NCBI RefSeq assembly: GCF_018141525.1
Contig: NZ_CP064655.1
Location: 2,140,501 to 2,204,500, forward strand
Direction: 5' to 3'
Origin: Miltoncostaea marina
GTDB lineage: Bacteria; Actinomycetota; Thermoleophilia; Miltoncostaeales; Miltoncostaeaceae
DNA: 64,000 nt
Positions 51,947 to 62,209 of this stretch are shown here, piece by piece. Every line of letters begins with the position of its first letter. Within the stretch, counting starts at the first letter, position 1. Below the pieces are notes generated by a model. That model was given only the letters and a program-made list of their open reading frames with translations. It was not told where the DNA came from and searched no databases. The position numbers and the translations under genes are program-made.

Positions 51947-54399
51947 TCACTCCACGAGACGCAGGGCGCTCGGGATGTCCATCCGGCGCAGACGGCCCAC
52001 CAGGAGCAGCGGGGCCGCCGCGACCGCGGCCAGCCCGATCGCGACGGCGAGGCCGAGCGTCGAGGCGGCGAGCGTCGCCTCGACGCCCACGTCCGGCACG
52101 GAGGTGCCGGCCAGCGACCGCAGCATCCAGCCGAGGACGAGCCGCCCCGCGCCGATGCCGATGGCCGTGGCGACCGCGCCGACGATTAGGCTCTCTGCGA
52201 CGACCACGCCGACCACCGACCGCAGCGGCAGGCCGAAGGCCCGCATCGTGGCGTGCTCGCGCCGGCGCTCCTCGACCGTGATGCGGGACGCGTTGAGCGC
52301 GATCAGCAGCGCGAGCGCCAGCACGGCGGCCGCGGTGATCGCCAGGAAGCCCGTGAACTGGTCGAGGGCGTCGTCGAAGGCCCCGCTCACCCGCGCCACC
52401 GGCTGGCTCGAGGCGACGCCGGGCAGCGCGAACACGTCACGCTGCACCTCGGCGGGCGTGGCCCCCGGGGCGGGGTAGGCGTGGACGAGGTTCACGACCC
52501 CCGCCAGGCCGAAGCGGGCCGCCGCGCGGAGGTCCATGTACGCGAAGCCGCGCAGCGGGTTGCCGTGGACGGCGGTCACGCGCACGGGCGCGCGCACGAG
52601 GCCGAGGGTGCCGTCCGGCCGCCGCGCGGGGTGGCGCACGACGAGCAGGTCGCCCACCCCCACCCCCAGGTCGCGCGCCGCCTTGCGGGCCAGCGCGACG
52701 CCGTCGCCGAGCGGGGCGCCGCCCGTCGTGGGCGTCCACGCCGCCCGCCGCGTGTCCACGAGCTCCAGCAGCAGCGGCAGGTCCTCGCCGCCGGGCCCCG
52801 CGAGGGCGGTGACCGGCAGGCGCAGGCCGGCGTCGACGCGGCCGACCGCCGGCGCCGCCGCGATCGACGCGACCACCCCCGAGCCGGCCGCGTGCAGCCC
52901 GTCGAGCTGCACGAGCACCCGCCCCGGCGCGCCGCGCGAGAGCTCCGCGTCGCCCTGCGCGATCGTCCGCTGGAAGCTGTCGAGCATCCCGAGCGTCGCG
53001 ACCAGCGCCGTGATCGCGGCGCCGACGCTCACGGCCGTCAGCAGCGTGCGCCGCGGGGTGCGCAGGGCGTTGCGCACGGGCATCTGGACGAGGCTCGAGC
53101 CGGGCAGGCGCAGGCGGCGGGTCCAGTCGCCGAGGCGCCCCCGCCGCGCGGCGAGATGGCCGGTCCGGATCGCCTCGATCGGCTCCACCCGCAGCGCGCG
53201 CCAGACGGGCAGGGCGCTCGCCAGCAGCGGGATGGCGATGCCGAGCGCCGCGGCCCGCCCGAAGGCGTCCAGCTGGAAGGGCGCCCGCTGGACCGGCAGG
53301 GGCAGGATGTCCCGCAGCAGGCCCTTCATCGCCTCGCCCACCAGCAGGCCCACGCCGAGGCCGGCCAGCGTGCCGAGCAGGGCGACCTGCGCCCCCACCA
53401 GCATCGGCCGCACGGCGAGGCGACGCCGGGGCACGCCGAGGGCCATGCCGATGCCGATCTCCCGCCGCTGCGCCTCGACGACCCGGCTCACGAGGCTGAA
53501 CGCGGCGATCGCGGCGGCGCCCAGCACGAGCGCCGACAGGGCGTCCCACATCCGCTGATCGTTCCCGATGTCCTCGTACAGGGTGCGCACCGCGAACGCG
53601 TCCTCGCGCGGGGACACCGTCGCGGCGAGCCCCCGGGCGGCGAGCGCGGCCGTGAGCTGCGTCGCCACCCGCCCGCCGTCCGCGCCGGGCGCCAGGCGCA
53701 CGACCAGGTCGTTCACCCGCCCCGGCCGGCCCGTCACCCGCTGCGCCCCGGCGAGCGGCATGTACACGGGCGCGAGCTCGCCCGCGTTGATGATCAGCCC
53801 CTCCGGCCCCTCGTAGTAGAAGTCCTCCGGGATCATCCCGACGCCCGTGTAGTCGACCCGGCGGCCGCCCGCGACCAGCAGCGAGCCGGCCGGCGGCAGG
53901 CCGCGGTCGGTCGCGAACTTGGCCTCGAGCACCGCCTGCGGGCGCGCGGCGGCGGGGTCGGGCTGCGCGCCGCGCTCGACCCAGAGGGCGTCGACCGCCT
54001 GCCGGGCGCCGGTGCCCATGCCCACGATCCGGGCCACGACGAGCACCGGGCCCTCGTCGCCGGTCGCGGCGACCTGGCTGTCGACCACCAGCCGCTCGGA
54101 GGCGGCGGCGATCGCGTCGCCGTCGTCGATGCCGCGCGCCGCCCGCAGCAGGGTCCCCTCGCGCGCCACGACGCCCGGGGCGAGCGTCGCCCGCAGGTCG
54201 TGCATCCGCAGGGCGGCGAAGCTCTCGTCGTTCGACAGCCGGCGCCAGGTCGAGGTGCTGCCCAGCCCCGCGAAGACGCCGATGCCGATCGCCATCACGA
54301 GGGCGATCGCCACGACGGCGCCGGCGCGGTCGCGCAGGTCGCGCCACGACAGCCGGAGCCACGTCCAGCGGCCGCTCGGCAGCCCCCGGCGGCGGCGCG

Positions 54400-54406
<7 letters not shown>
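51947..54406 (-). CDS. ABC transporter permease, FtsX/MacB type (two FtsX domains)
   Basis: 819 residues. An N-terminal transmembrane helix (V-V-A-I-A-L-V-M-A-I-G-I-G-V-F-A) is followed by a large extracytoplasmic domain, a first FtsX block of three helices (about 280-410), a second extracytoplasmic domain, and a second FtsX block at the C-terminus. This is the layout of mechanotransmission-type exporters. The start overlaps the stop of the ATPase gene. Confidence 0.9.
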
Positions 54407-55173
<767 letters not shown>

Positions 55174-55299
55174 CGCACCCCCCGCCCTCGCCCGCCGGAT
55201 GGAATGAGCGTCGGCCGCAGCGCCGGCCGGCGCATCGGTGGGCGCCGCGATCCGGCTGCGGCTTTCCCGGCGGGCCGGCCCTGCGAGGATGGTCACGCC

Positions 55300-56649
55300 A
55301 TGAGGGCCGCCGTCGTCCTGTTCACGCGCGACCTGCGCGTGCACGACCACCCCGCGCTCGCGGCCGCCGCGCGCGAGGCGGAGCTCGTCCTGCCCCTGTT
55401 CGTGCTCGACGACGCGGTGCTGGCCGGGGCGGGCGCCAACCGGCGCGCGTTCCTGGCCGACTCGCTGGCCGCCCTCGACGAGGCGCTGCGCGCGCGGGGC
55501 GCCGCCCTGCACGTGCGGCGCGGCGACCCGGCACGCGAGGCCGTCGCGGCCGCCCGCGAGGCCGGCGCCGGGGCGATCCTGCTGTCCGACGACGTGAGCG
55601 GCCACGCGCAGCGACGGCTGCGCCGGCTGCGCGCCGCCGCGGGCCCCGAGCGCATCGAGGTGCGGCCGATGCCGGGCGTTGCCGTGGTGCCGGCGGGCGA
55701 GCTGCGGCCCGCGGCCGGGCCCGCGTACGAGGTCTTCACGCCGTACCACCGCCGATGGGCCGAGCAGCCGCGCCGGCCGCTCGAGCTCCCGCTCGAGCGG
55801 CTGCGGGCGCCCGGCGCCGCCCCCGCCGCGCCGGCGGCGGCGCTCGACGCGCTGCGCGCCGGCGGGCGGCCCAGCCCGGGGCGCCCGCCGGGCGGCGAGC
55901 CGGCGGGCCGCGCCCGGCTGGCCGCCTGGGCCGCCGAGGGCGTCGCGGGCTACAGGTCGGCGCGCGACGACCTCGCCGCCGACGCCACCTCGCGGCTGTC
56001 GGCGTACCTGCACCTCGGCTGCCTGTCGCCGCTCGAGGCCCTCGAGCGGGCCGGGGACGGCCCCGGCCCGGCGGCCTTCGCCCGGCAGCTCTGCTGGCGC
56101 GACTTCCACGCCCAGCTGCTCGCCGCGCGGCCGTGGATCGCGGGCGAGGACATGCACCCCGCCGCCGGCGGGTGGCGCGACGACGACGCGCTACTCGACG
56201 CGTGGACGCGCGGGGCGACCGGCTACCCGCTCGTCGACGCCGGCATGCGCCAGCTGCGCGAGGAGGGCTTCATGCACAACCGCGCCCGCCTGGTGGTGGC
56301 GTCGTTCCTCACGAAGGACCTCGGCATCGACTGGCGGCGCGGCGCCGCCCACTTCATGGACCTCCTCGCCGACGGCGACGTGGCCAGCAACGCCGGCAAC
56401 TGGCAGTGGGTCGCGGGCACGGGTGCCGACACCCGCCCGGGGCGGATGCTCAACCCGACCCTGCAGGCGCGCCGGTACGACCCCGACGGCGCCTACGTGC
56501 GCCGTCACGTGCCGGAGCTCGCCGGCGTCGAGGGACCCGCCGTCCACGAGCCGTGGGACCTCGGCCTGCTGCGTCCGGGGGGCTACCCCGAGCCGGTCGT
56601 CGACCATCGGGCGGCCGCGGCGGCGCACCGCGCCCGCCGCCGGCGCTGA
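55300..56649 (+). CDS. phrB: Deoxyribodipyrimidine photolyase
   Basis: 449 residues. N-terminal photolyase domain (V-V-L-F-T-R-D-L-R-V-H-D-H-P-A-L) and C-terminal FAD domain with L-S-A-Y-L-H-L-G-C-L-S, the T-G-Y-P-L-V-D-A-G-M-R-Q-L near 307, F-M-H-N-R-A-R and N-W-Q-W-V-A-G-T-G. It repairs UV pyrimidine dimers with blue light. ATG 55300 puts the protein start at the conserved strand; ATG 55204 is an in-frame alternative. Confidence 0.93.
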   Translation: MRAAVVLFTRDLRVHDHPALAAAAREAELVLPLFVLDDAVLAGAGANRRAFLADSLAALDEALRARGAALHVRRGDPAREAVAAAREAGAGAILLSDDVSGHAQRRLRRLRAAAGPERIEVRPMPGVAVVPAGELRPAAGPAYEVFTPYHRRWAEQPRRPLELPLERLRAPGAAPAAPAAALDALRAGGRPSPGRPPGGEPAGRARLAAWAAEGVAGYRSARDDLAADATSRLSAYLHLGCLSPLEALERAGDGPGPAAFARQLCWRDFHAQLLAARPWIAGEDMHPAAGGWRDDDALLDAWTRGATGYPLVDAGMRQLREEGFMHNRARLVVASFLTKDLGIDWRRGAAHFMDLLADGDVASNAGNWQWVAGTGADTRPGRMLNPTLQARRYDPDGAYVRRHVPELAGVEGPAVHEPWDLGLLRPGGYPEPVVDHRAAAAAHRARRRR

Positions 56650-56692
56650 CGCCGCCGGTGCGCGCCGCGCGGGCACCCCGGGGGCGCGCGGC

Positions 56693-57379
56693 GTGATCGC
56701 GCTCCTGTGGCTGCTGCTGATCGTGCCGCTGTTCGCCGGCCTGCTCGCCCAGGACCGCGTCCGTGCCCGGTTCGCCCGCTACCGGGCGATGCCCAACGGC
56801 GCGCGCCTGACCGGCGCGGAGGCGGCCCGGGCGCTGCTCGACGCGCTGGGGCTGCGCCGCGTGCGGGTCGAGGTGGTCCCCGGGGCGCTGACCGATCACT
56901 ACGACGGCGCGGCGGGCGCCCTGCGGCTGTCCCGCGAGGTGGCGCTCGAGCCGAGCGTCGCGGCGCTCGCCATCGCCGCCCACGAGGTCTCCCACGCCCA
57001 CCAGGACGCGTCCGGCAGCCGCGCCTACCGCCTGCGCATGACGGTGGGCGAGCCGCTCGGCCGGCTGGCGCCCTGGTCGGGGCTCTTCTTCATCGGCGGC
57101 TTCTGGCTCGGGATCCCCGTGCTGATGACCCTGTCGCTGCTCTACGTGGGCGGCCTCGTCGCATTCGCCCTCGCGACCCTGCCGGTCGAGATCGGCGCGA
57201 GCCGCTTCGCCCTGCGGATGCTCGCCGACGCGGGGCTGACGGCACCTGCCGAGGCCGGCGCCGTGCGGCGGGTGCTGCGGGCCGCGGCGCTGACCTACGT
57301 GGTCGGGCTGCTGCGCCAGGTGGGGCTGTTCCTCGCGCTCGTGCTCATCCTCGAGGCCACGCGCCGCGGACTCGGCTGA
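56693..57379 (+). CDS. Membrane zinc metallopeptidase (YugP-like)
   Basis: 228 residues. N-terminal transmembrane helix (L-L-W-L-L-L-I-V-P-L-F-A-G-L-L), zinc motif H97-E-V-S-H101 in A-A-H-E-V-S-H-A-H-Q, then three hydrophobic segments, as in the DUF2227/YugP neutral Zn peptidase family. Y-D-G-A-A-G-A-L-R-L-S before the motif also fits. Function in the family is largely unknown. Confidence 0.88.
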   Translation: MIALLWLLLIVPLFAGLLAQDRVRARFARYRAMPNGARLTGAEAARALLDALGLRRVRVEVVPGALTDHYDGAAGALRLSREVALEPSVAALAIAAHEVSHAHQDASGSRAYRLRMTVGEPLGRLAPWSGLFFIGGFWLGIPVLMTLSLLYVGGLVAFALATLPVEIGASRFALRMLADAGLTAPAEAGAVRRVLRAAALTYVVGLLRQVGLFLALVLILEATRRGLG

Positions 57380-57386
57380 GCGGCGG

Positions 57387-58250
57387 TCAGGGCGCCTGGG
57401 GCAGCCGCGCCGCACCGCGCCGGGCGGGCTTCGCCGACGGCGGCGGCACGACCGGCCCGATGTCGCCGTCGGGCGCCTCGTCGAGGTCGACGATCACCGG
57501 CGCATGGTCGCTGGGCCCGCTGCCCTTGCGCGCCTGGCGGTCCACCCAGGCGGCGCGCACCCGCTCGGCGACCGGCGCCGAGGCGAGCACCAGGTCGATC
57601 CGCATGCCGAGGTCCTTGTGGAACATGCCGGCGCGGTAGTCCCAGTAGGTGAAGATGCGCTCCGACGGCCAGCGCTCGCGCACCACGTCGCGCAGCCCGA
57701 GCCGCGTCAGCTCGGCGAGCGCCTCCCGCTCGGGCGGCGTGACGTGCGTCTGGCCGACGTACGCGTCGGGGTCGAACACGTCGGCGTCGGCCGGCGCCAC
57801 GTTGACGTCGCCGCAGACGACCGCCGCCTCGGGGCCGTCGCGCACCACGTCGCGCAGCGCGGCCAGCCAGGCCAGCTTGTAGCGGTAGTGGTCCGAGCCG
57901 GGCGACCGGCCGTTGGGCACGTAGACGCTGTGCACCCGCACCGCGTCGCAGGTCGCGGCCACCGCGCGCGCCTCGGGCCGCGACCAGGCGGGCTCGCCGG
58001 CCAGCCCGGTCGCCACGTCCGCCAGGCCCACCCGGGAGAGGATCGCCACGCCGTTCCACCCGCCCTGCCCGTGCGCGGCCACCTCGTAGCCGCGCCGCCC
58101 GAGCTCCTCGCCGAGCAGCTCGGCGAAGGCGGCGTCGGCGAGCTTCGTCTCCTGCAGGCACACCACGTCAGGGCGCCGCTCGTCCAGCCAGGGCAGCAGG
58201 CGCGGCATCCGCTGCCGCACCGAGTTGACGTTCCAGGTGGCGATCCGCAT
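57387..58250 (-). CDS. xth: Exodeoxyribonuclease III
   Basis: 287 residues from ATG 58250. Motifs: A-T-W-N-V-N-S-V (Asn7), L-Q-E-T-K (Glu34), Y-V-P-N-G, G-D-V-N-V-A-P, and S-D-H-A-P-V (catalytic His) near the end, all as in ExoIII/AP endonuclease. The last 35 residues are an extra Pro/Arg tail. Repairs abasic sites. Confidence 0.93.
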   Translation of the reverse strand: MRIATWNVNSVRQRMPRLLPWLDERRPDVVCLQETKLADAAFAELLGEELGRRGYEVAAHGQGGWNGVAILSRVGLADVATGLAGEPAWSRPEARAVAATCDAVRVHSVYVPNGRSPGSDHYRYKLAWLAALRDVVRDGPEAAVVCGDVNVAPADADVFDPDAYVGQTHVTPPEREALAELTRLGLRDVVRERWPSERIFTYWDYRAGMFHKDLGMRIDLVLASAPVAERVRAAWVDRQARKGSGPSDHAPVIVDLDEAPDGDIGPVVPPPSAKPARRGAARLPQAP

Positions 58251-58300
58251 GCGTCCGCCTGGCATTGTGCACGCTCCACGACCACGACGGAGAGGACGCC

Positions 58301-58510
58301 ATGGCCGTTCACCTGACCCCGGACGAGATCGCCGTCATGCTCGAGGCCGAGCCGGACGCCGTCGTCGAGGCCGCCCAGGACGTCGACGTGCCGGTCTTCC
58401 AGGGCCGCATCGACCGGGTGCTGCTGGCCGAGGCGCTCGGCCGGGCGGGCCACCCCCTCGCCCCCGTGGCCCGCGAGCGGCTGCTGCGCGACGGGGACGT
58501 CTCGGGCTGA
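58301..58510 (+). CDS. Small hypothetical protein, 69 residues
   Basis: ATG with GGAGAGG 5 bp upstream, divergent from xth. Two short helices around E-I-A-V-M-L-E-A-E-P-D-A-V-V-E-A-A; no family recognised. Convergent with the next small gene, ends 3 bp apart. Confidence 0.6.
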   Translation: MAVHLTPDEIAVMLEAEPDAVVEAAQDVDVPVFQGRIDRVLLAEALGRAGHPLAPVARERLLRDGDVSG

Positions 58511-58513
58511 CGG

Positions 58514-58726
58514 TCAGCCCCCGGCGCGGCGCACGACCTCGAGCAGCTCGACGAGGTCGTGCCAGTAGGTGAACACGTAGACGGGCGGCAGCGCCGCCGA
58601 GCCGCGCAGCGCCAGGAAGTCGGCGGTCGTCATGGAGAGCTCCTCCTCGAGCGCGCCGATCGCGTCGCGGATCGTCGTCTCGCTGAGCGGCGGGGAGCCG
58701 TGCTGGCACCAGGGACACGAGCCCAT
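58514..58726 (-). CDS. Small hypothetical protein with a CPWC motif, 70 residues
   Basis: ATG 58726; the N-terminus reads M-G-S-C-P-W-C-Q-H-G, a possible zinc or redox site, followed by a helix (I-G-A-L-E-E-E-L-S-M-T) and V-Y-V-F-T-Y-W-H-D-L-V-E-L-L. The family is unknown. The end is fixed by the TGA at 58514. Confidence 0.6.
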   Translation of the reverse strand: MGSCPWCQHGSPPLSETTIRDAIGALEEELSMTTADFLALRGSAALPPVYVFTYWHDLVELLEVVRRAGG

Positions 58727-58751
58727 GCGTCCGGCATCGGCATCCGCCGGG

Positions 58752-59435
58752 TCACGATGAGGCGCGGGGCGGGGCCGCCGTCGCGCGGGACCCGCCGGCG
58801 GCCGCCGGCGACCGGCTGCGCGAGGCGGTGCGCACGGCGAGGGTGCAGGCCGCGGCGAGGAGCAGGAGGCCCTCGAGCACGAGCCCGGAGGCGTCGCCGA
58901 GCTCCCCGAGCACCATCGTCGCGACGCGGGGCCGGCGGCCCCGATCGCGACGGGGACGGCCGCGCGGTTCGGGACGTCGCCCGCCCTCCCCGCCGCGAGC
59001 TCGAGCGTCAGGCCGACCGCCCGGAGGCGGACCGCGGCGAGGGCGAGGCCGAACGGGCGCCAGGCCGGGTCGTCGCCGGATCGCATCGCCGCCGGCGGCG
59101 GCATCATGATCGCGGCCGCCGCCAGCGTCACGCGGCGCACGGCGCGCCGTGCGGTCCGCCGGGTCGAGGCGGATCGGCGCCCGGCCGCCGTGTGACGCGT
59201 CGCCCGCGCCTGCCGGGCGCGCCACGACGCGTCGGCGGGCAGGCCCCGGAGCGCCTGGGAGAGGACGCCGAGCGCGATGCGCCGCTCCGGGTCCCGCGGG
59301 CGCGCTCGTGCGCCATGTGATCGTGTAGGTCGGCGCGGACCCCGCCGATGCGCCGCTCCGCCACGGGGCCGGGCAGGCGGCGCGTGCACGCCGCACCCAC
59401 CCGGTGACCAGCGCCGCGGTCCGCTCCGGGCTCAC
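58752..59435 (-). pseudogene. Decayed permease-prefix-domain membrane protein (three frameshifts)
   Basis: Read from the GTG at 59435 the sequence starts V-S-P-E-R-T-A-A-L-V-T-G-W-V-R, then must change frame to continue R-L-P-G-P-V-A-E-R-R-I-G-G-V-R-A-D-L-H-D-H-M-A-H-E. It changes again for R-R-I-A-L-G-V-L-S-Q-A-L-R-G-L-P-A-D-A-S-W-R, and again for V-L-E-G-L-L-L-L-A-A-A-C. Together these match the permease-prefix protein often paired with a PadR regulator. The GTGA overlap with the PadR remnant is still intact, so the pair decayed in place. Confidence 0.75.
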
Positions 59436-59631
59436 GCGGGATCCGAGGCGGGTCGTGGCGACGGCGCGGCGGCGGCGAAGGCCCTGGCGCGCTCGGTCGC
59501 CGCCGCGCCCCGGCTCGTGGCCGCGTAGCAGCGCCGACGCGGCCGCCCCTGCACGCCCGCCGCTTCCTCCCACCGCGAGGTCAGCACCCCGGACTCCTCG
59601 CGCCTGCCCAGCGCCCTGTCGGGCGTCCCGC
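59432..59631 (-). pseudogene. PadR-family regulator remnant (C-terminal part)
   Basis: About 65 residues still read like the end of a PadR winged helix: L-G-R-R-E-E-S-G-V-L-T-S-R-W-E-E, then G-R-P-R-R-R-C-Y-A-A-T-S-R-G-A-A-A-T-E-R-A-R-A-F. The upstream part that should hold the recognition helix is not recognisable in any frame. Its stop overlaps the GTG of the decayed membrane gene. Confidence 0.6.
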
Positions 59632-59764
59632 GGGCCGTCAGCCGACGCGACCCGGCCCGCTTCCGAATCGTCCACCGGGTGGCAGGCGGCAGCGGGCGCA
59701 GCACACCAGGCGCTCGCCCGGCGGGCCTGAGCGAGGCCCCCGGACCGCAGCGCAGCCGCTTGAC

Positions 59765-59810
59765 GTCAGACAGTGGTGTCTGGTTTATATTCCAGACACC
59801 ACTGTCTGAC
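59765..59810. promoter_or_regulatory. TetR-type operator: 19-bp perfect inverted repeat before the MFS pump
   Basis: GTCAGACAGTGGTGTCTGG (59765-59783) and its exact complement (59792-59810) flank TTTATATT. Each arm is itself a dyad (CAGACA-N4-TGTCTG), so two repressor sites may sit side by side over an AT-rich -10-like centre. It ends 18 bp before the MFS ATG; the TetR gene lies just downstream of the pump gene. Confidence 0.85.
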
Positions 59811-59828
59811 CTATCGGAAGGGGCCGCC

Positions 59829-61286
59829 ATGCACGACCACCGGAATTGTCACCGGCCGGCCACGGCGCGGGGATCGGCCGGCACACGGAAGGGTGCGCTG
59901 CTGCTCGTGCTGCTGGTGGCCCAGCTGATGGTCATCCTCGACATCACCGCGGTGAACATCGCGCTGCCGAGCCTCGCGGCGGACCTGGAGCTCACCGGCT
60001 CGGCGATCAGCTGGACGATCACCAGCTACTCGCTCGTCTTCGGCAGCCTGCTGCTCCTCGGCGGCCGGGCCGCCGACCTCCTGGGGCGCCGGCGGATGTT
60101 CCTCACCGGCCTCGGCCTCTTCACGCTCTCGTCGCTGGCGACCGCCACGGCGGGCAGCGCGGAGGCCCTCTTCGCCGCGCGGGCCGGCCAGGGCCTGGGT
60201 GCCGCGATGCTCTCCCCCGCGGCCCTCGCGATCATCATGGGCGCCTTCGAGGGCGCCGCGCGCGCCAGGGCGCTCGCCGCCTGGAGTGCCGTCGGCGGGG
60301 CGGGCGCGGCCGTCGGCGTCCTCGTGGGCGGCGTGCTGACCGAGGTGGCCGACTGGCGCAGCATCTTCGCCGTCAACCTCCCCGTGGCCGCCGCGCTCGC
60401 CGTCGGGGCCCGGGTGGTCGTGCCGGCCGACGCCTCGACGCCGCGCTGGAGGGGACTGGACGCGCGCGGGGCCGTGCTGGCCACCGCGAGCCTCGCGTCG
60501 ATCGTCGTCGCCATCACGCAGGCCGAGGCCGCGGGCTGGGCATCCGCCCGGACGCTCGTCGCCGGCCTCGGCGGGGTCGCCGGGCTCGCCGCGTTCGCGG
60601 CGCTCGAGCGCCGCACCGCCGCGCCGCTCCTGCGGATCGAGCGGCTGGCCGACCGCGCGGCCGGCGGCGGCCTGGTCCTCATGATCGCCGCAGCCGGCTC
60701 GATCTTCGGGCTCTTCCTCCTCAGCTCGCTCTACCTGCAGAACGCCCTCGGGATGGGGCCGCTGGCGACGGGGCTCGCCTTCGTCCCGCTCGCCCTCGCC
60801 GTGGGCGCCGGCGCCCACGTGGCCGGGCACGTCGTCGGCCGGCACGGCGTGCGCGGCCCGCTCGCCGCCGCGTTCCTCGTGGCCGCGGCCGGGATGACGC
60901 TGCTCGCCCACGTCGCCGAGGACGGGGACTACGTGCGGGACGTCCTGCCGGGGATGCTCGTCGCCGGGGCCGGCCTCGGCGTCGCCGTCGTCGCGGTCTC
61001 GATCGCCATCCTCACGGGGGCGCGCGACGGCGAGGCGGGGATGATGTCCGGGATCACCACGACGGGACACGAGATCGGCGGCACGATCGGCATCGCCGCC
61101 CTCTCCGCGGTCGCCGCCGCGGGCGGCGCCGTCGCCGGCCCCGGTACGGCGGCGGGGATCGCCCTGGCGTTCGTCGCGGCCGCGATCATCGCTATCGTCG
61201 CGGGCGTCGTCGCCCTGTTCGTCCTCCCCCCCGCCCGCCACTTCGTGCCGCGGCTGCAGGCCCCCGGCGCGATGCCCGTCCACTGA
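59829..61286 (+). CDS. MFS drug exporter, DHA2 (EmrB/QacA) family
   Basis: 485 residues with about 14 transmembrane segments. Motif D1 L-D-I-T-A-V-N-I-A-L-P at 38-48, motif A G-R-A-A-D-L-L-G-R-R-R at about 82-92, and G-x-L-x-x-x-x-x-G motif C in helix 5 identify a proton-driven multidrug pump. It has its own operator and is followed by its TetR regulator 2 bp downstream. GGAAGG precedes the ATG. Confidence 0.93.
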   Translation: MHDHRNCHRPATARGSAGTRKGALLLVLLVAQLMVILDITAVNIALPSLAADLELTGSAISWTITSYSLVFGSLLLLGGRAADLLGRRRMFLTGLGLFTLSSLATATAGSAEALFAARAGQGLGAAMLSPAALAIIMGAFEGAARARALAAWSAVGGAGAAVGVLVGGVLTEVADWRSIFAVNLPVAAALAVGARVVVPADASTPRWRGLDARGAVLATASLASIVVAITQAEAAGWASARTLVAGLGGVAGLAAFAALERRTAAPLLRIERLADRAAGGGLVLMIAAAGSIFGLFLLSSLYLQNALGMGPLATGLAFVPLALAVGAGAHVAGHVVGRHGVRGPLAAAFLVAAAGMTLLAHVAEDGDYVRDVLPGMLVAGAGLGVAVVAVSIAILTGARDGEAGMMSGITTTGHEIGGTIGIAALSAVAAAGGAVAGPGTAAGIALAFVAAAIIAIVAGVVALFVLPPARHFVPRLQAPGAMPVH

Positions 61287-61288
61287 CG

Positions 61289-61894
61289 ATGCCGCCCCGC
61301 GCCACACCGAGCCCCTCCCCGCGCAGGCCGCGTCGCGCCGACGCCGAGCGCAGCGTCGCCGCCATCCTCGACGCGGCGCTGGAGGGGCTGGCGGGCGATC
61401 CCGACGTGTCGATGGCGGAGATCGCCCGCCGCGCCGGCGTCAGCCGCGCGACGACATACGTGCACTTCCCCACCCGGGAGGCGCTCGTCACCGCCGTGAC
61501 CGAGCGCGCGATCGCCGACGTGGCGGCGATCCTCGCCACCGCCGACCCCGCGGCCGGCGACGCTGCCGACGCGCTGCGCCGCGTGCTCCGCGCGGCGTGG
61601 CGGGAGCTCGACCGCTTCCACGCCCTGGTCGCGATCAACGCCCGGCTCCCGCGCGAGGAGTTCCACCGCCTCCACGTCCCGGTGCTGACGCATCTCGCCC
61701 CCCTGATCGCGCGCGGCCAGCAGGAGGGCGCCTTCCGCGCGGACGTGCCGGTCGCCTGGCACCTGTCGATGCTGCTGGCCATCGTCCACGCCGCGAGCGG
61801 CGAGCTGCGCGCGGGCCGCGTGGCGGCGGACGACGTGGAGGGGGTCATGGTCGCCACGGTGCTCGGAGCGGTCGGCGCGCACGCCACCGCGTGA
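61289..61894 (+). CDS. TetR-family repressor of the MFS pump
   Basis: 201 residues. HTH at about 40-62: V-S-M-A-E-I-A-R-R-A-G-V-S-R-A-T-T-Y-V-H-F, then P-T-R-E-A-L. The C-terminal ligand domain is divergent, as usual. Co-transcribed with the pump (2-bp gap). It very likely binds the 59765-59810 operator and so represses both genes; inferred from position. Confidence 0.9.
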   Translation: MPPRATPSPSPRRPRRADAERSVAAILDAALEGLAGDPDVSMAEIARRAGVSRATTYVHFPTREALVTAVTERAIADVAAILATADPAAGDAADALRRVLRAAWRELDRFHALVAINARLPREEFHRLHVPVLTHLAPLIARGQQEGAFRADVPVAWHLSMLLAIVHAASGELRAGRVAADDVEGVMVATVLGAVGAHATA

Positions 61895-62031
61895 GCGGCG
61901 GCGGCGTCCGTCGCCCGGCGGAACGCGACCGCCCCCGACGGGCATCCTCCCCGCGCCGACCAGGAGGCGGCGACAGCATCGAGACGACGCGAGCGGGGCT
62001 GGGAACGGCCGGCGATCGTCGCCTCGGCGAA

Positions 62032-62103
62032 GCGGACGACGGGGTTCGAACCCGCGACCTTCGGCTTGGGAAGCCGACGCTCTACCAACTGAGCTACATC
62101 CGC
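62032..62103 (-). tRNA. tRNA-Gly (anticodon CCC)
   Basis: 72 nt on the minus strand folding into a full cloverleaf: acceptor GCGGATG/CGTCCGC (one G-T pair), D-stem GCTC/GAGC, anticodon stem TCGGC/GCCGA with loop TTCCCAA, and T-arm GCGGG-TTCGAAC-CCCGT. The anticodon CCC reads GGG. The 3' CCA is not encoded. Confidence 0.95.
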
Positions 62104-62209
62104 GACGTGCCCTCAACGGTACCACGGCTCCGCGCGCCGTCGAGGGGGTTGACGGGCCCCGGCGGGCGGGCGTAGACCGGCCCCACGGCGACGTCGCGAG
62201 GGGGCGGTC

